Below are positions 8,783 through 18,417 of a DNA stretch of 64,000 nucleotides, piece by piece. Where the stretch lies: contig NZ_JAPDPI010000001.1 of the NCBI RefSeq assembly GCF_026013615.1, positions 1 through 64,000 on the forward strand, in the 5' to 3' direction. The stretch comes from Plebeiibacterium marinum. Lineage in GTDB: Bacteria; Bacteroidota; Bacteroidia; Bacteroidales; Marinilabiliaceae. Position 1 is the stretch's first letter, and every line of letters begins with the position of its first letter. Both the position numbers and the translations under genes were made by a program. A model generated the notes under the pieces. The model made no database searches, was not told the origin of the DNA, and saw only the letters and a list, made by a program, of their open reading frames with translations.

Positions 8783-10030
8783 ATGGAGTTAAAAAGAGTA
8801 GTAGTAACGGGATTAGGAGCAATCACTCCACTAGGTAATTCCATCGACGAACTTTGGAACAACCTTGTAAATGGAGTAAGTGGTGCTGCACCCATTACTC
8901 GATTTGACACCACCAATTTCAAGACAAAATTTGCTTGTGAAGTAAAAAATTACAACTCTAACGATTATTTTGATCGTAAAGAGGCAAGAAAACTTGATAT
9001 GTTTGCTCAGTTTGCATTAATTGCATCTGAGCAAGCGGTTCAAGATTCCGGCATTGATACTGAAAGCATTGACCATGATCAGGTTGGTGTAATTTGGGGA
9101 GCCGGTATTGGTGGAATTCAAACATTTACAGAAGAAATCAAAGGGTTTGTTAATAACGATGGAAATCCACGTTTCAACCCATTTTTTATACCAAAAATGA
9201 TTGGCGACATTGCCGCTGGTCATATTTCTATGAAGTACGGATTCAGAGGACCAAATTACAATACGGTTTCTGCATGTGCTTCATCAACAAATGCAATTGG
9301 TGATGCTTATAATCTAATAAGATTGGGTAAAGCAAAAGTATTTGTTACCGGAGGATCTGAAGCTGCAATTTGCGAAGCAGGTATGGGAGGTTTCAACTCC
9401 ATGCAAGCTTTGTCAACCAGAAACGACGATCCTACAACAGCCTCTCGTCCATTCGATAAAGACCGTGACGGTTTTGTAATGGGTGAAGGTGGAGCTGCTT
9501 TAATTCTGGAAGAATATGAACATGCAGTAGCTCGCGGTGCTAAAATATACTGCGAAGTTATCGGTTCGGGAATGACAGCAGATGCCCATCACTTAACAGC
9601 TCCACATCCTGAAGGATTAGGCGCTAAAAATGTGATGCTAATGGCATTAAAGGATAATGACACAAAAGCTGAGGACATTGATTATATTAATGTTCATGGT
9701 ACAGCTACGCCTCGTGGAGATATTGCTGAGACTTTAGCTATAAAAGAAGTATTTGGAGAACACGCTTATAAGCTAAACATCAGTTCCACAAAATCAATGA
9801 CAGGTCACCTATTAGGGGCTGCGGGAGCAATTGAGTCTATTGCCTGTATTATGGCTATTAAAGAAGGAATTGTACCTCCTACTATCAACCACTTTACTGA
9901 TGATCCTGAAATTGATCCAAAATTAAACATGACGTACCACAAAGCCGAGAAGCGCGAAGTAAAAGCTGCTTTATCAAATACATTTGGTTTTGGGGGTCAT
10001 AATGCATCAGTTATATTTAAAGCGATTTAA
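8783..10030 (+). CDS. fabF: 3-oxoacyl-[acyl-carrier-protein] synthase II
   Basis: 415-residue condensing enzyme that elongates acyl-ACP with malonyl-ACP. The Cys-His-His triad is visible: Cys165 in 'VSACASSTNAIGDAY', His305 in 'NVHGTATPRGD' and His342 in 'SMTGHLLGAAGA', with the conserved Lys337 just before it. The protein ends with the 'SNTFGFGGHNASVIF' signature. It probably shares a transcript with acpP upstream. The stop abuts the rnc start codon, so the two are translationally adjacent. Confidence 0.98.
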   Translation: MELKRVVVTGLGAITPLGNSIDELWNNLVNGVSGAAPITRFDTTNFKTKFACEVKNYNSNDYFDRKEARKLDMFAQFALIASEQAVQDSGIDTESIDHDQVGVIWGAGIGGIQTFTEEIKGFVNNDGNPRFNPFFIPKMIGDIAAGHISMKYGFRGPNYNTVSACASSTNAIGDAYNLIRLGKAKVFVTGGSEAAICEAGMGGFNSMQALSTRNDDPTTASRPFDKDRDGFVMGEGGAALILEEYEHAVARGAKIYCEVIGSGMTADAHHLTAPHPEGLGAKNVMLMALKDNDTKAEDIDYINVHGTATPRGDIAETLAIKEVFGEHAYKLNISSTKSMTGHLLGAAGAIESIACIMAIKEGIVPPTINHFTDDPEIDPKLNMTYHKAEKREVKAALSNTFGFGGHNASVIFKAI

Positions 10031-10780
10031 TTGATTGTGATTAAAATATTATCTCAAATAATAAAGCTTTCTCCAGACAGGAGAAAGCTTTATTTTTTAC
10101 TAAAAAAAATTACAGGTAGCTTCCCCTCTGATATTGAGGTTTATGAATTATCTTTGGTTCACAAATCTGCTATGATCAAAAAACCTGACGGGGAAATTAT
10201 CAACAATGAACGCCTAGAGTTTTTAGGCGATGCAATCCTTGGAGCTGTTGTTGCCCAGGAATTATACAACAAATATCCCAATGTAAACGAAGGTTTTTTA
10301 ACCAAAACACGTTCAAAAATTGTTAACCGCGCATTCCTTAACGAAACTGCCTTAAAATTAGGGATAAAAAACATCATCAGCTCCCAATCAAAAATAGCCC
10401 TTGAAAAAACAAACATCATGGGTGATGCTCTGGAAGCATTGATCGGAGCAATATTCGTTGACAAAGGATACCAGGCATGCAGAACATTCATTACACGTAA
10501 AATTCTCATCCCTTATGTCAACCTCAATGAGATAACTAAACTTGATACTAATTTTAAATCAATGTTGATAGAATGGGGGCAAAAATTCAAGCATGACATT
10601 CAGTTTATCACCGATGAAATACCTGACAACTGCGAACACGCCCCTGTCTTCGTTTCTTCTGTAGAAATAGACAACAAAGTATTTGGCAGGGGTGAAGGAA
10701 CTTCAAAAAAAGAGTCTCAGCAAAATGCTGCCATGGAAGCTTTACAAAATGTTTCCTTGCGAAAAGAAGACCTAACTTAA
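10031..10780 (+). CDS. rnc: Ribonuclease III
   Basis: Double-strand RNA endonuclease for rRNA and mRNA processing. The catalytic signature 'ERLEFLGDAI' is at 60-69 and the second acidic pair is in 'GDALEALIGAIF' (Asp132, Glu135). A double-stranded-RNA-binding domain fills about 178-245. The start is either TTG at 10031, directly after the fabF stop, or GTG at 10037; no ATG lies in the conserved N-terminal region. A 15-bp hairpin followed by T residues lies inside codons 10-22, discussed under findings. The segment still reads as coding, since the N-terminal region resembles other Bacteroidota RNase III sequences. Confidence 0.96.
   Translation: MIVIKILSQIIKLSPDRRKLYFLLKKITGSFPSDIEVYELSLVHKSAMIKKPDGEIINNERLEFLGDAILGAVVAQELYNKYPNVNEGFLTKTRSKIVNRAFLNETALKLGIKNIISSQSKIALEKTNIMGDALEALIGAIFVDKGYQACRTFITRKILIPYVNLNEITKLDTNFKSMLIEWGQKFKHDIQFITDEIPDNCEHAPVFVSSVEIDNKVFGRGEGTSKKESQQNAAMEALQNVSLRKEDLT
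10060..10098 (+). promoter_or_regulatory. Terminator-like or RNase III-substrate hairpin inside the 5' end of rnc
   Basis: Perfect 15-bp inverted repeat (10060-10074 and 10080-10094), 5-nt loop AGACA, followed by TTTT. It sits 30 nt after the fabF stop and inside the rnc reading frame. It could attenuate transcription between fabF and rnc, or be an autoregulatory cleavage site for RNase III. Confidence 0.7.
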
Positions 10781-10870
10781 AACATTTTTACTATATTGTT
10801 GCTTTCTTAAAAACATGAAAGCGATAGCAATAAACAGCCACGTTTTACTTTCTTAAGAACCTTAATAAGA

Positions 10871-12478
10871 ATGAACAAAAAATTCATATATCTTTTATCT
10901 ATTATCATTGCCGCAAGTTTGGCAGGTATAATTTACATTCAAACACTTTGGATGCAAAGTGCCAGTGATCAAAAAGAAGCCGAATTTGACAAGCTGGTTA
11001 AACAGGCTATATTTGAAGTAATAGATAAACTGGAACGCATAGAGGGTAAAGAACAAGCCTCTCTTTTAACATCGCAATTAAAAAAACAAGGCTCAAAAAA
11101 ACTACCGGAAAACCTTCAGAGAACCCCAAAATATTTTGACAGCAAAAGAAAGGATGAAAACCTTCTGGATAAAGAAAGCATTGACATTGAATTTAAATTC
11201 CAATTACAGGATCAGTTTATTAATACAACAATGCTAACCTTTAATGAAGATTCATTAATTTTTAGCTTAGACAAGCGTTCGCCTATATCAACAAGAACAA
11301 GTAAGTTTGGCCCCCTGACAAGTGCTTTACTAACTATTCAGGATGAACTTAAAACAAAGGTTGAAGACAAAAGCGAAATGCTCTTAAATGCATTATTCCC
11401 CAAAAGATCTATATCAGAAAGAATCGACAGGGAAAATGTAGATGTAATGCTGATGAACCATTTTGCAGAAAAAGGTATAACGTTGCAGTTTGAGTTTGCC
11501 ATTTTTGACGAAAAAGGTAAGATGGCCATGGCAACACCCGGATACAAACATAATGGTTCTAAAACTGTTTATCAAAAATATCTTTTCCCCAACGACCTCC
11601 ACCCCAAAGCCCATAATATAAATTTATATTTCCCCGACCGTCCAAATTTCATGATGCAGTCTATTGGCATGGTCATCCCTTCTGCTACTTTTACATTAAT
11701 GATGATACTTACTTCAATCATCACTATCATAATCATTTTCAGACAGAAGAGATTAGATGAAATCAAAAACGACTTCATCAACAATATGACGCACGAATTT
11801 AAAACACCTATTTCAACAATATCACTTGCTTCGCAAATGTTAAAAGACCCCAGCGTTGCAAAAACACCAAAAACATTACAGCATATCTCGAGTGTAATAC
11901 AGGATGAAAGCAAAAGATTAAGTTTTCAAGTTGAAAAAGTCCTACAAATGGCTATCTTTGAAAAGGGTAAAGCCGGATTAAAAATAAAAAAATTAGATAT
12001 CAACCAGTTAATTCACAATGTTTCTACCAATTTTAAACTAAAAGTTGAAAATAAAAACGGAAAAATCATTGAGAGCCTGGATGCAAAAAACAACACAGTT
12101 TATGTTGACGAGGTACACTTTACCAATGTAATATACAACCTGTTTGATAACGCCTTTAAATACCGCAAAGGCACCCCTATTTTACAGGTTAAAACGTGGA
12201 ATCAGGATAATGGAGTGATGATTTCAGTAAAAGACAATGGCATGGGTATCTCAAAAGAGAATTTAACTCGTATCTTTGAGAAGTTTTACCGCGTACCAAC
12301 AGGAAATGTACATAACGTAAAAGGCTTTGGACTAGGACTTGCTTACGTTAAGAAAATTGTAGATGACCATGGAGGCACAATTACAGCGGAAAGCGAAGTT
12401 AATGTTGGAACAAAATTTAAAATTTTTCTACCTATAAAAAGTACTAAGGAATGGAAAAAGAATACAAACTGCTTTTAG
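10871..12478 (+). CDS. Sensor histidine kinase, RprX-like
   Basis: 535-residue membrane kinase. A transmembrane segment at about 5-25 and a second at about 270-292 flank a periplasmic sensor of roughly 245 residues with no recognised fold. The HisKA domain carries the phospho-acceptor His308 in 'NNMTHEFKTPISTI'. The HATPase domain shows the N box 'NLFDNAFKYR', G1 'VKDNGMGI' and G2 'GFGLGLAYV'. The last 28 nt overlap the response-regulator gene, so the pair is translationally linked. Similarity of the partner to RprY suggests the RprX/RprY system of Bacteroidales, which has been tied to envelope and oxidative stress. The ligand is unknown. Confidence 0.9.
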   Translation: MNKKFIYLLSIIIAASLAGIIYIQTLWMQSASDQKEAEFDKLVKQAIFEVIDKLERIEGKEQASLLTSQLKKQGSKKLPENLQRTPKYFDSKRKDENLLDKESIDIEFKFQLQDQFINTTMLTFNEDSLIFSLDKRSPISTRTSKFGPLTSALLTIQDELKTKVEDKSEMLLNALFPKRSISERIDRENVDVMLMNHFAEKGITLQFEFAIFDEKGKMAMATPGYKHNGSKTVYQKYLFPNDLHPKAHNINLYFPDRPNFMMQSIGMVIPSATFTLMMILTSIITIIIIFRQKRLDEIKNDFINNMTHEFKTPISTISLASQMLKDPSVAKTPKTLQHISSVIQDESKRLSFQVEKVLQMAIFEKGKAGLKIKKLDINQLIHNVSTNFKLKVENKNGKIIESLDAKNNTVYVDEVHFTNVIYNLFDNAFKYRKGTPILQVKTWNQDNGVMISVKDNGMGISKENLTRIFEKFYRVPTGNVHNVKGFGLGLAYVKKIVDDHGGTITAESEVNVGTKFKIFLPIKSTKEWKKNTNCF

Positions 12479-13134
12479 CAGAAGATGACGAAAATCTTGG
12501 TATGCTTTTAAGAGAATATCTTGAAGCAAAAGGTTACGAAACAGATCTTTTCCCTGATGGTGAAGAGGCTTACAAAGCTTTTACAAGCAACACTTACGAC
12601 CTATGCGTGCTGGATGTAATGATGCCAAAAAAAGATGGCTTTACACTTGCAAAAGACATCAGGTTAATCAACACTGAAATTCCAATTATCTTCTTAACGG
12701 CAAAGTCGATGAAGGAAGATGTTTTCCAGGGATTTAAAATTGGTGCTGATGATTACATTACCAAACCCTTTAGTATGGAAGAGTTGCTTTTCAGATTAGA
12801 AGCAATTATCAGAAGGACAAAAGGGTCAAGTGTTATTCAGGACGTATACCAACTTGGAAAATATAAATTTGATACACAAAAGCAGCAGCTAATAGATGGT
12901 GAAAATGTTGTAAAACTTACAACAAAAGAATCTGAATTATTAAAGCTTCTTTGTAACAATGCCAATAAAGTACTTGAACGTAATTTTGCTCTGAAAACAA
13001 TTTGGGTAGACGACAATTACTTCAACGCCAGAAGTATGGATGTTTATATTACAAAACTAAGGAAACACCTAAAAGATGAAACTTCTGTTGAAATCATAAA
13101 TGTTCACGGAAAAGGTTACAAATTAGTAATGTAA
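12451..13134 (+). CDS. OmpR-family response regulator, RprY-like
   Basis: 227 residues: receiver domain with the acidic pocket 'AEDDEN', phospho-acceptor Asp55 in 'LCVLDVMMPKKDG', and the conserved 'FLTAK' and 'GADDYITKPF'. A winged-helix Trans_reg_C domain follows at about 130-225. The receiver matches remembered RprY proteins of Bacteroides and Porphyromonas very closely (for example 'ENLGMLLREYL.AKGY'). ATG at 12451 lies inside the kinase gene (28-nt overlap). Transcription ends at a hairpin shared with the convergent lepA. Confidence 0.93.
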   Translation: MEKEYKLLLAEDDENLGMLLREYLEAKGYETDLFPDGEEAYKAFTSNTYDLCVLDVMMPKKDGFTLAKDIRLINTEIPIIFLTAKSMKEDVFQGFKIGADDYITKPFSMEELLFRLEAIIRRTKGSSVIQDVYQLGKYKFDTQKQQLIDGENVVKLTTKESELLKLLCNNANKVLERNFALKTIWVDDNYFNARSMDVYITKLRKHLKDETSVEIINVHGKGYKLVM

Positions 13135-13171
13135 ACTCCTCCTCAAGAGATTTTCTTTGAATCTTCATATA

Positions 13172-13208
13172 ACAAAGCCCCAATAAAAACAATTTATTGG
13201 GGCTTTGT
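13172..13208. terminator. Bidirectional terminator between rprY-like gene and lepA
   Basis: Perfect 16-bp inverted repeat (13172-13187 and 13193-13208) with a 5-nt loop. The stem carries GGGGC cores and A/T flanks on both sides. It lies between two convergent genes and can serve both. Confidence 0.88.
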
Positions 13209-13226
13209 ATTATATTTATCTTTAGC

Positions 13227-15014
13227 TTAATCCAACTTAAGTACAGCCAGAAAAGCCTTTTGAGGAACTTCAACGTTACCTACTTGCTTCATCCGCTTCT
13301 TACCTTTTTTCTGCTTCTCAAGAAGTTTTCGTTTACGGCTTATATCACCACCATAACATTTTGCTGTTACATCCTTACGAACCGCCTTTACTGTTTCTCT
13401 GGCAATAATTTTAGTTCCTATGGCAGCCTGTATTGCAATATCAAACTGCTGACGAGGAATTAACTCTTTCAGCTTTTCACACATCCTTCTTCCAAGAGTA
13501 TATGCATTGTCAAAGTGTATCAACGTTGATAAGGCATCCACACTTTCACCGTTAAGAAGAATATCTAGCTTTATCAATTTTGCGGCCTTAAACCCCGTTG
13601 AATAATAATCAAACGAAGCATAACCTTTTGATATACTCTTTAACTTATCGTAAAAATCAAATACAATTTCGGCAAGGGGCATATTGTAATTCAATTCTAC
13701 CCTATCTGCTGTTAAATAATGCTGCTTTATCAATTCTCCACGCTTACTCAGGCATAGTGTCATTATCTGACCGATAAATTCACTCTTTGTAATGATCTGG
13801 GCATGTATGTAAGGTTCATCTATCCGGTCTACAACAGTAGGCTCTGGCAAGCCTGAAGGGTTATGCACCTCTAACTCCTCTCCCTTTTTAGTATGTACTA
13901 TGTAGGGAACATTAGGAACAGTTGTAATAACATTCATGTCAAATTCCCTATCCAGACGCTCCTGTATAATTTCCATATGTAACATCCCCAGGAATCCACA
14001 ACGAAACCCAAACCCCAAAGCCGCTGATGATTCAGGTTCAAAAGTTAACGAAGCATCGTTGAGCTGCAATTTTTCCATAGAAGCTCTTAAATCCTCATAA
14101 TCGTCACTTTCAATAGGATACACTCCGGCAAACACCATAGGTTTTACTTCCTCAAAACCTTCAATCCTTTGCTTACAACCTTCTTTAACATGAGTAATGG
14201 TGTCACCCACCTTAACTTCCTTGCTGGTTTTTATTCCCGAAATAATATAGCCTACATCACCTGTTTTTAAAACCTTCCTTGGTTCCATATCCAAACGAAG
14301 TACACCAATTTCATCAGCATAATATTCTTTGCCTGTAGCCATAAACTTCACATGGTCACCTTTGCGTATTTCACCGTTTACAACCTTGAAATATGCAATA
14401 ATACCACGAAATGAATTAAATACGGAATCAAAAATAAGGCATTGCAATGGTTCTTCAGCCTCTCCCACCGGAGCCGGAACCTTCTCAATAATCGCTCTTA
14501 ATATATCCTCAACTCCCTGACCTGTTTTACCGCTAGCCCGGATAATATCCTCCCGTTCTCCTCCTATCAGATCTAAAATCTGATCTTCAACCTCATCAGG
14601 CATGGCATTGGGCAGATCCATCTTATTCATTACAGGTATAATATGCAAATCATGTTCAATAGCCTGATACAAATTTGAAATGGTTTGAGCCTGGATACCC
14701 TGTGTAGAATCAACAATTAACAATGCCCCCTCACAAGCTGCTATCGACCGGGAAACCTCATACGAAAAATCAACGTGCCCGGGAGTATCAATCAAATTAA
14801 GAACATATTTTTCTCCATCCAATTCATAATCCATCTGTATAGCATGACTCTTAATGGTAATCCCTCTTTCCCTTTCGAGATCCATATTGTCCAGTACCTG
14901 CTCCTGAGCGTCTCTTTCTGAAACCGTAGATGTAAATTCCAGCAACCTGTCTGCCAAGGTACTTTTCCCGTGGTCAATGTGAGCTATAATACAAAAATTC
15001 CTTATATTTTTCAT
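13227..15014 (-). CDS. lepA: Elongation factor 4 (LepA GTPase)
   Basis: 595-residue translational GTPase that binds ribosomes and affects initiation and elongation under stress. G1 '[10 protein letters not shown]' is at 11-20, G2 is in 'RGITIKS', G3 'DTPGHVDF' and G4 'NKMDLP'. The EF-G-like domains and the LepA-specific C-terminal domain follow, with a Lys/Arg-rich tail ('[16 protein letters not shown]'). The length is typical. A TATCTTTG -7-like element on the minus strand at plus-strand 15120-15127 may drive it with a leader of about 100 nt. Confidence 0.97.
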   Translation of the reverse strand: MKNIRNFCIIAHIDHGKSTLADRLLEFTSTVSERDAQEQVLDNMDLERERGITIKSHAIQMDYELDGEKYVLNLIDTPGHVDFSYEVSRSIAACEGALLIVDSTQGIQAQTISNLYQAIEHDLHIIPVMNKMDLPNAMPDEVEDQILDLIGGEREDIIRASGKTGQGVEDILRAIIEKVPAPVGEAEEPLQCLIFDSVFNSFRGIIAYFKVVNGEIRKGDHVKFMATGKEYYADEIGVLRLDMEPRKVLKTGDVGYIISGIKTSKEVKVGDTITHVKEGCKQRIEGFEEVKPMVFAGVYPIESDDYEDLRASMEKLQLNDASLTFEPESSAALGFGFRCGFLGMLHMEIIQERLDREFDMNVITTVPNVPYIVHTKKGEELEVHNPSGLPEPTVVDRIDEPYIHAQIITKSEFIGQIMTLCLSKRGELIKQHYLTADRVELNYNMPLAEIVFDFYDKLKSISKGYASFDYYSTGFKAAKLIKLDILLNGESVDALSTLIHFDNAYTLGRRMCEKLKELIPRQQFDIAIQAAIGTKIIARETVKAVRKDVTAKCYGGDISRKRKLLEKQKKGKKRMKQVGNVEVPQKAFLAVLKLD

Positions 15015-15297
15015 GCGCTAATAATATCCTGTTATCTTCATGATGCCGATATGTTCATTGCCATTACCTAAACAACAACTGAACGGAACATCTTTAACAA
15101 ACACTCCCTATCGAATTTGCAAAGATATTCAAATCCTTTAAATTATAAGAATCAATATTAACTTCCTAAAAAGAAAATATTTAGATTTTATCACCGTTAT
15201 TCTACCAGATATTTAATATGAATTTTAGAGTTGTTTTGCACAAACTTAATTCACGGGAAAAACTATATGTATATCTTTGCTTCAAAATAAACTATCG

Positions 15298-16263
15298 ATG
15301 CAAAAAATTTTAGTCACAGGTTGTGCTGGTTTTATAGGGTCTCACCTTACCGAGAGATTGCTTAGTGAAAATTATATTGTTGTTGGTGTAGATAATTTTG
15401 ATCCTTTTTATTGCCGGAAGACAAAAGAAAGAAACCTGGCCGGTTTTATAAATCACCCAAATTTTACCTTTCACGAAATAGACCTTTGCAATGAAGAGCT
15501 GGTAAACAACCTACTAAAAGACCACTATGATTGCATTGTACATTTAGCTGCAAAAGCAGGTGTCCGACCATCTATTGAAGATCCCCAGAGTTATATTGAC
15601 ACAAATATTTCTGCCACAAGAACTCTTTTAGACTTAATGAAGAATTCCGGTACCAACAAAATGGTATTTTCGAGTTCATCATCAATATATGGAAATTTGA
15701 AAGATACACCATGGAAAGAAACCCTGGATGTTTCGCAACCTATATCTCCATATGCTTTTTCGAAGAAAGCATGTGAACTCCTAAATCACACCTACCACCA
15801 CCTATACAACCTTGATATAATCAACGTCAGATTTTTTACCGTATTCGGACCTAGGCAGAGACCTGATCTTGCCATTAATAAATTCACCCGATTACTGTAT
15901 CAAAACAAACCCATTCCAATGTTTGGCGATGGCTCGACGGCAAGAGATTATACATTTATTCAAGACATTGTTTCCGGAATTATTAAATCTATTGAATACC
16001 TTAAGAAAAACAACAAGGTATTTGAAAATATAAACCTTGGAAATAAAACCCCGGTAAAACTACTTGACTTGATTCATGAGATAGCAAATATCACCGGAAA
16101 ACAACTAAAAATTGATCAACTACCAATGCAACCCGGCGATGTCAGCAATACTTGTGCTGACATTTCAAAGGCTGAAAAACTAATTGGCTACCACCCTGAA
16201 ACATCGTTAAAAGGCGGACTGGAAGCTTTTAACAACTGGTATCTACAAACTGAAAAAGAATAA
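15298..16263 (+). CDS. NAD-dependent sugar epimerase/dehydratase (UDP-glucuronate 4-epimerase-like)
   Basis: 321-residue short-chain dehydrogenase/reductase (extended). ATG at 15298 gives 'MQKILVTGCAGFIGSHL' with the GxxGxxG NAD site; an in-frame TTG at 15277 lies within the promoter region. The catalytic Ser-Tyr-Lys is visible as 'FSSSSSIYG' and 'SPYAFSKKACE'. 'FTVFGPRQRPDLAI' and 'GDGSTARDYTFIQDI' are typical of the UDP-glucuronate/galacturonate 4-epimerase group used for capsule or LPS sugars. No polysaccharide genes are adjacent, so the substrate is inferred. TATCTTTG at 15272-15279 is a candidate -7 box. Confidence 0.88.
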   Translation: MQKILVTGCAGFIGSHLTERLLSENYIVVGVDNFDPFYCRKTKERNLAGFINHPNFTFHEIDLCNEELVNNLLKDHYDCIVHLAAKAGVRPSIEDPQSYIDTNISATRTLLDLMKNSGTNKMVFSSSSSIYGNLKDTPWKETLDVSQPISPYAFSKKACELLNHTYHHLYNLDIINVRFFTVFGPRQRPDLAINKFTRLLYQNKPIPMFGDGSTARDYTFIQDIVSGIIKSIEYLKKNNKVFENINLGNKTPVKLLDLIHEIANITGKQLKIDQLPMQPGDVSNTCADISKAEKLIGYHPETSLKGGLEAFNNWYLQTEKE

Positions 16264-16322
16264 AATTACAGACTCCGTATTGGCAAACGGAAATAAACTG
16301 GAAAACACTTTTACATTAAGGC

Positions 16323-16356
16323 AAAAAAAGAGGGACTTTATAATAAAATCCCTCTT
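16323..16356 (-). terminator. Terminator of sucC
   Basis: Stem AAGAGGGA / TCCCTCTT (16328-16335, 16349-16356) with an A-run at 16323-16329, i.e. a T-run on the minus strand, just downstream of the sucC stop. Confidence 0.8.
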
Positions 16357-16380
16357 GCTATCAATGTTATATACCAAAAA

Positions 16381-17574
16381 TTATTTCCCAATCATTTCCT
16401 GCACTAAATCAGAAGCTTCTTTCAGTGTAACAGCAGAATACACTTCCAACCCTGATTCATCAATAATCTTTTTACCACCTTCTGCATTGGTTCCCTGAAG
16501 GCGAACAATAACAGGCACACGGATCTTTCCAATCTTTTTATAAGCTTCTACTACTCCACTTGCTACCCTGTCGCATCGCACTATCCCACCAAATATATTA
16601 ATCAAGATAGCTTCCACATTGGAGTCTTCAAGGATAATCTTTAACCCAGCTTCAACAGTTAGAGCATTTGCCCCCCCTCCAACATCCAGAAAGTTTGCAG
16701 GATCTCCCCCTGAAAGTTTTATAATATCCATGGTTGCCATAGCCAACCCAGCACCATTCACCATACATCCCACATTGCCATCTAATTTTACAAAATTAAG
16801 ATGGTGTTTTGAAGCCTCTATTTCAGCAGGATCTTCTTCTGACAGATCCCTCATAGCCATATAATCCGGATGCCTGTATAGTGCATTATCATCCAGGTTA
16901 AGTTTGGCATCTATAGCCATAATCAAATCATCAGAAGTCTTCAAAACAGGATTAATCTCAACCAAAGAAGCATCGGAACCTTCATATGCCATATACAACG
17001 CAGTAACAAACTTTACCATTTCCTTAAAAGCTTTACCGGAAAGACCTAAATTAAAGGCTATTCTCCTTGCCTGAAATGGCAGCACACCTGCTGAAGGGTC
17101 TACCTCTTCCTTAAATATCAAATGAGGCGTTTGAGCCGCTACAGTCTCAATGTCCATCCCCCCTTCGGTGGAGTACATTATAATATTTCGCCCAGTGGCC
17201 CTGTTTAACAGAACACTCATATAAAATTCCTTAGGCTCTGAATCGCCTGGATAAAATACATTTTGGGCAATCAAAACCTTATTAACCCTTTTTCCTTCCG
17301 GACCGGTTTGATGGGTAACCAATTGCATTCCCAATATTTGATCTGCCAACATTTTAACCTCATCAAGGGTTTGAGCAACCTTTACGCCTCCACCTTTACC
17401 CCTTCCTCCGGCATGAATCTGCGCTTTAACAACCCATTTATCTGTACCTGTTGTTTGCTGTAACTCTTTTGCAGCGTCAACAGCCTCGTCAGGAGTATTT
17501 GCAACGATGCCCTCCGAAACTCTAACTCCAAAACTCTTTAGTATTTGTTGTCCCTGGTATTCGTGTATGTTCAT
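16381..17574 (-). CDS. sucC: Succinate-CoA ligase (ADP-forming) beta subunit
   Basis: 397-residue beta subunit that binds the nucleotide and, with SucD, interconverts succinyl-CoA and succinate. The N-terminal ATP-grasp starts 'MNIHEYQGQQILK'. The glycine-rich 'IHAGGRGKGGGV', 'SLVEINPVL' and the C-terminal CoA-ligase fold with 'NIFGGIVRCDRVA' and 'VRLQGTNAEGG' are present. In many genomes sucD follows directly. Here it does not, since the downstream DNA on this strand is a terminator and then an epimerase on the other strand, so sucD must be elsewhere. Confidence 0.97.
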   Translation of the reverse strand: MNIHEYQGQQILKSFGVRVSEGIVANTPDEAVDAAKELQQTTGTDKWVVKAQIHAGGRGKGGGVKVAQTLDEVKMLADQILGMQLVTHQTGPEGKRVNKVLIAQNVFYPGDSEPKEFYMSVLLNRATGRNIIMYSTEGGMDIETVAAQTPHLIFKEEVDPSAGVLPFQARRIAFNLGLSGKAFKEMVKFVTALYMAYEGSDASLVEINPVLKTSDDLIMAIDAKLNLDDNALYRHPDYMAMRDLSEEDPAEIEASKHHLNFVKLDGNVGCMVNGAGLAMATMDIIKLSGGDPANFLDVGGGANALTVEAGLKIILEDSNVEAILINIFGGIVRCDRVASGVVEAYKKIGKIRVPVIVRLQGTNAEGGKKIIDESGLEVYSAVTLKEASDLVQEMIGK

Positions 17575-17680
17575 TGTAGAATTTTTATAGATGATTAACT
17601 CTGATATTAAACCCGATTTAAAACATAACCTTATATAGGTTCATAAATAGTATTTTTATTCAATTTTATTAATGTACTAC

Positions 17681-17709
17681 TTTGATTTTAAAAATAAAAG
17701 ATAGTTTTG
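17681..17709 (+). promoter_or_regulatory. Promoter for the TrmH-family gene
   Basis: TTTG (17681-17684), 17 nt, TAGTTTTG (17702-17709). A second perfect -7 match TATTTTTG is at 17712-17719. Leader of 25-40 nt to ATG at 17746. Confidence 0.6.
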
Positions 17710-17745
17710 CTTATTTTTGCAATCCTGAAAAATTAAAAACATCAA

Positions 17746-18282
17746 ATGAGAAAATTACGTAACAAAGAATTAAACAGATTAACCATAAAAGAGTTCAAAG
17801 AGGTAAAAAAGAACAGCATTGTTACCATCCTCGATAATGTAAGAAGCCTCAATAATGTCGGATCAGTTTTCCGAACTTCCGATGCCCTTTGCCTGGAAGA
17901 AATAATCCTTTGCGGCATTACCCCAACCCCACCCCATAACGACATACACAAAACTGCCCTTGGAGCTGAGGATTCTATGAATTGGAGTTATCATGAAGAC
18001 ACGTTGAATGCAGTTATTAAACTTCAGGAAAAAGGTTACAAAGTATTTGCAGTGGAACAAGCAGAGGGCAGCACATCCCTCATAGACTTTAAGCCATCAG
18101 TTGACGAGAAAATAGCTCTTGTTTTTGGAAACGAAGTAAAAGGTGTTCAACAGACAGTAGTTAACCAATGTGACGGTTGCATAGAGATACCTCAATTTGG
18201 AACTAAGCACTCATTTAACATTAGTGTCAGTGCAGGAATTGTACTTTGGGAAGCCACAAAGAGCATCAAGGGCTTAGGTTAG
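17746..18282 (+). CDS. TrmH/SpoU family RNA 2'-O-methyltransferase
   Basis: 178 residues, short for the family: essentially the SpoU catalytic domain with its trefoil knot and no N-terminal substrate-binding domain. Motif 1 is 'NNVGSVFRTSDAL', motif 2 'LVFGNEVKGV' and motif 3 'EIPQFGTKHSFNISVSAGI', together forming the SAM site. It methylates a ribose 2'-OH in tRNA or rRNA, and the exact target cannot be read from sequence. Its own promoter candidate lies upstream, divergent from sucC. Confidence 0.9.
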   Translation: MRKLRNKELNRLTIKEFKEVKKNSIVTILDNVRSLNNVGSVFRTSDALCLEEIILCGITPTPPHNDIHKTALGAEDSMNWSYHEDTLNAVIKLQEKGYKVFAVEQAEGSTSLIDFKPSVDEKIALVFGNEVKGVQQTVVNQCDGCIEIPQFGTKHSFNISVSAGIVLWEATKSIKGLG

Positions 18283-18355
18283 CAAAGACCTGCCCTTACC
18301 TTTATAATCATTTCTATAATCAAAACAAGCAATCAAACCACAGAACAATTGCTTT

Positions 18356-18394
18356 TTCAAAAAGAGGGAAAGCCACCATTCCGGCAACTTCCCC
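18356..18394 (-). terminator. Possible terminator of the C1-type peptidase gene
   Basis: Read on the minus strand, an imperfect stem (GGGGAAG ... CTTTCCC with internal GCC/GGC pairing) is followed by CTCTTTTTG. It lies just downstream of the peptidase stop. Confidence 0.45.
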
Positions 18395-18417
18395 TTGTAT
18401 CTCTTAAAAACAATACT

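Noticed and set aside
10031-10098. Interpretation of the hairpin as proof that rnc starts further downstream
   Set aside because: The frame before the hairpin still resembles RNase III N-termini in other Bacteroidota, and no ATG lies between it and the conserved helices.
13197-13463. Plus-strand frame of 88 residues
   Set aside because: It starts in the bidirectional terminator and is antisense to the conserved end of lepA.
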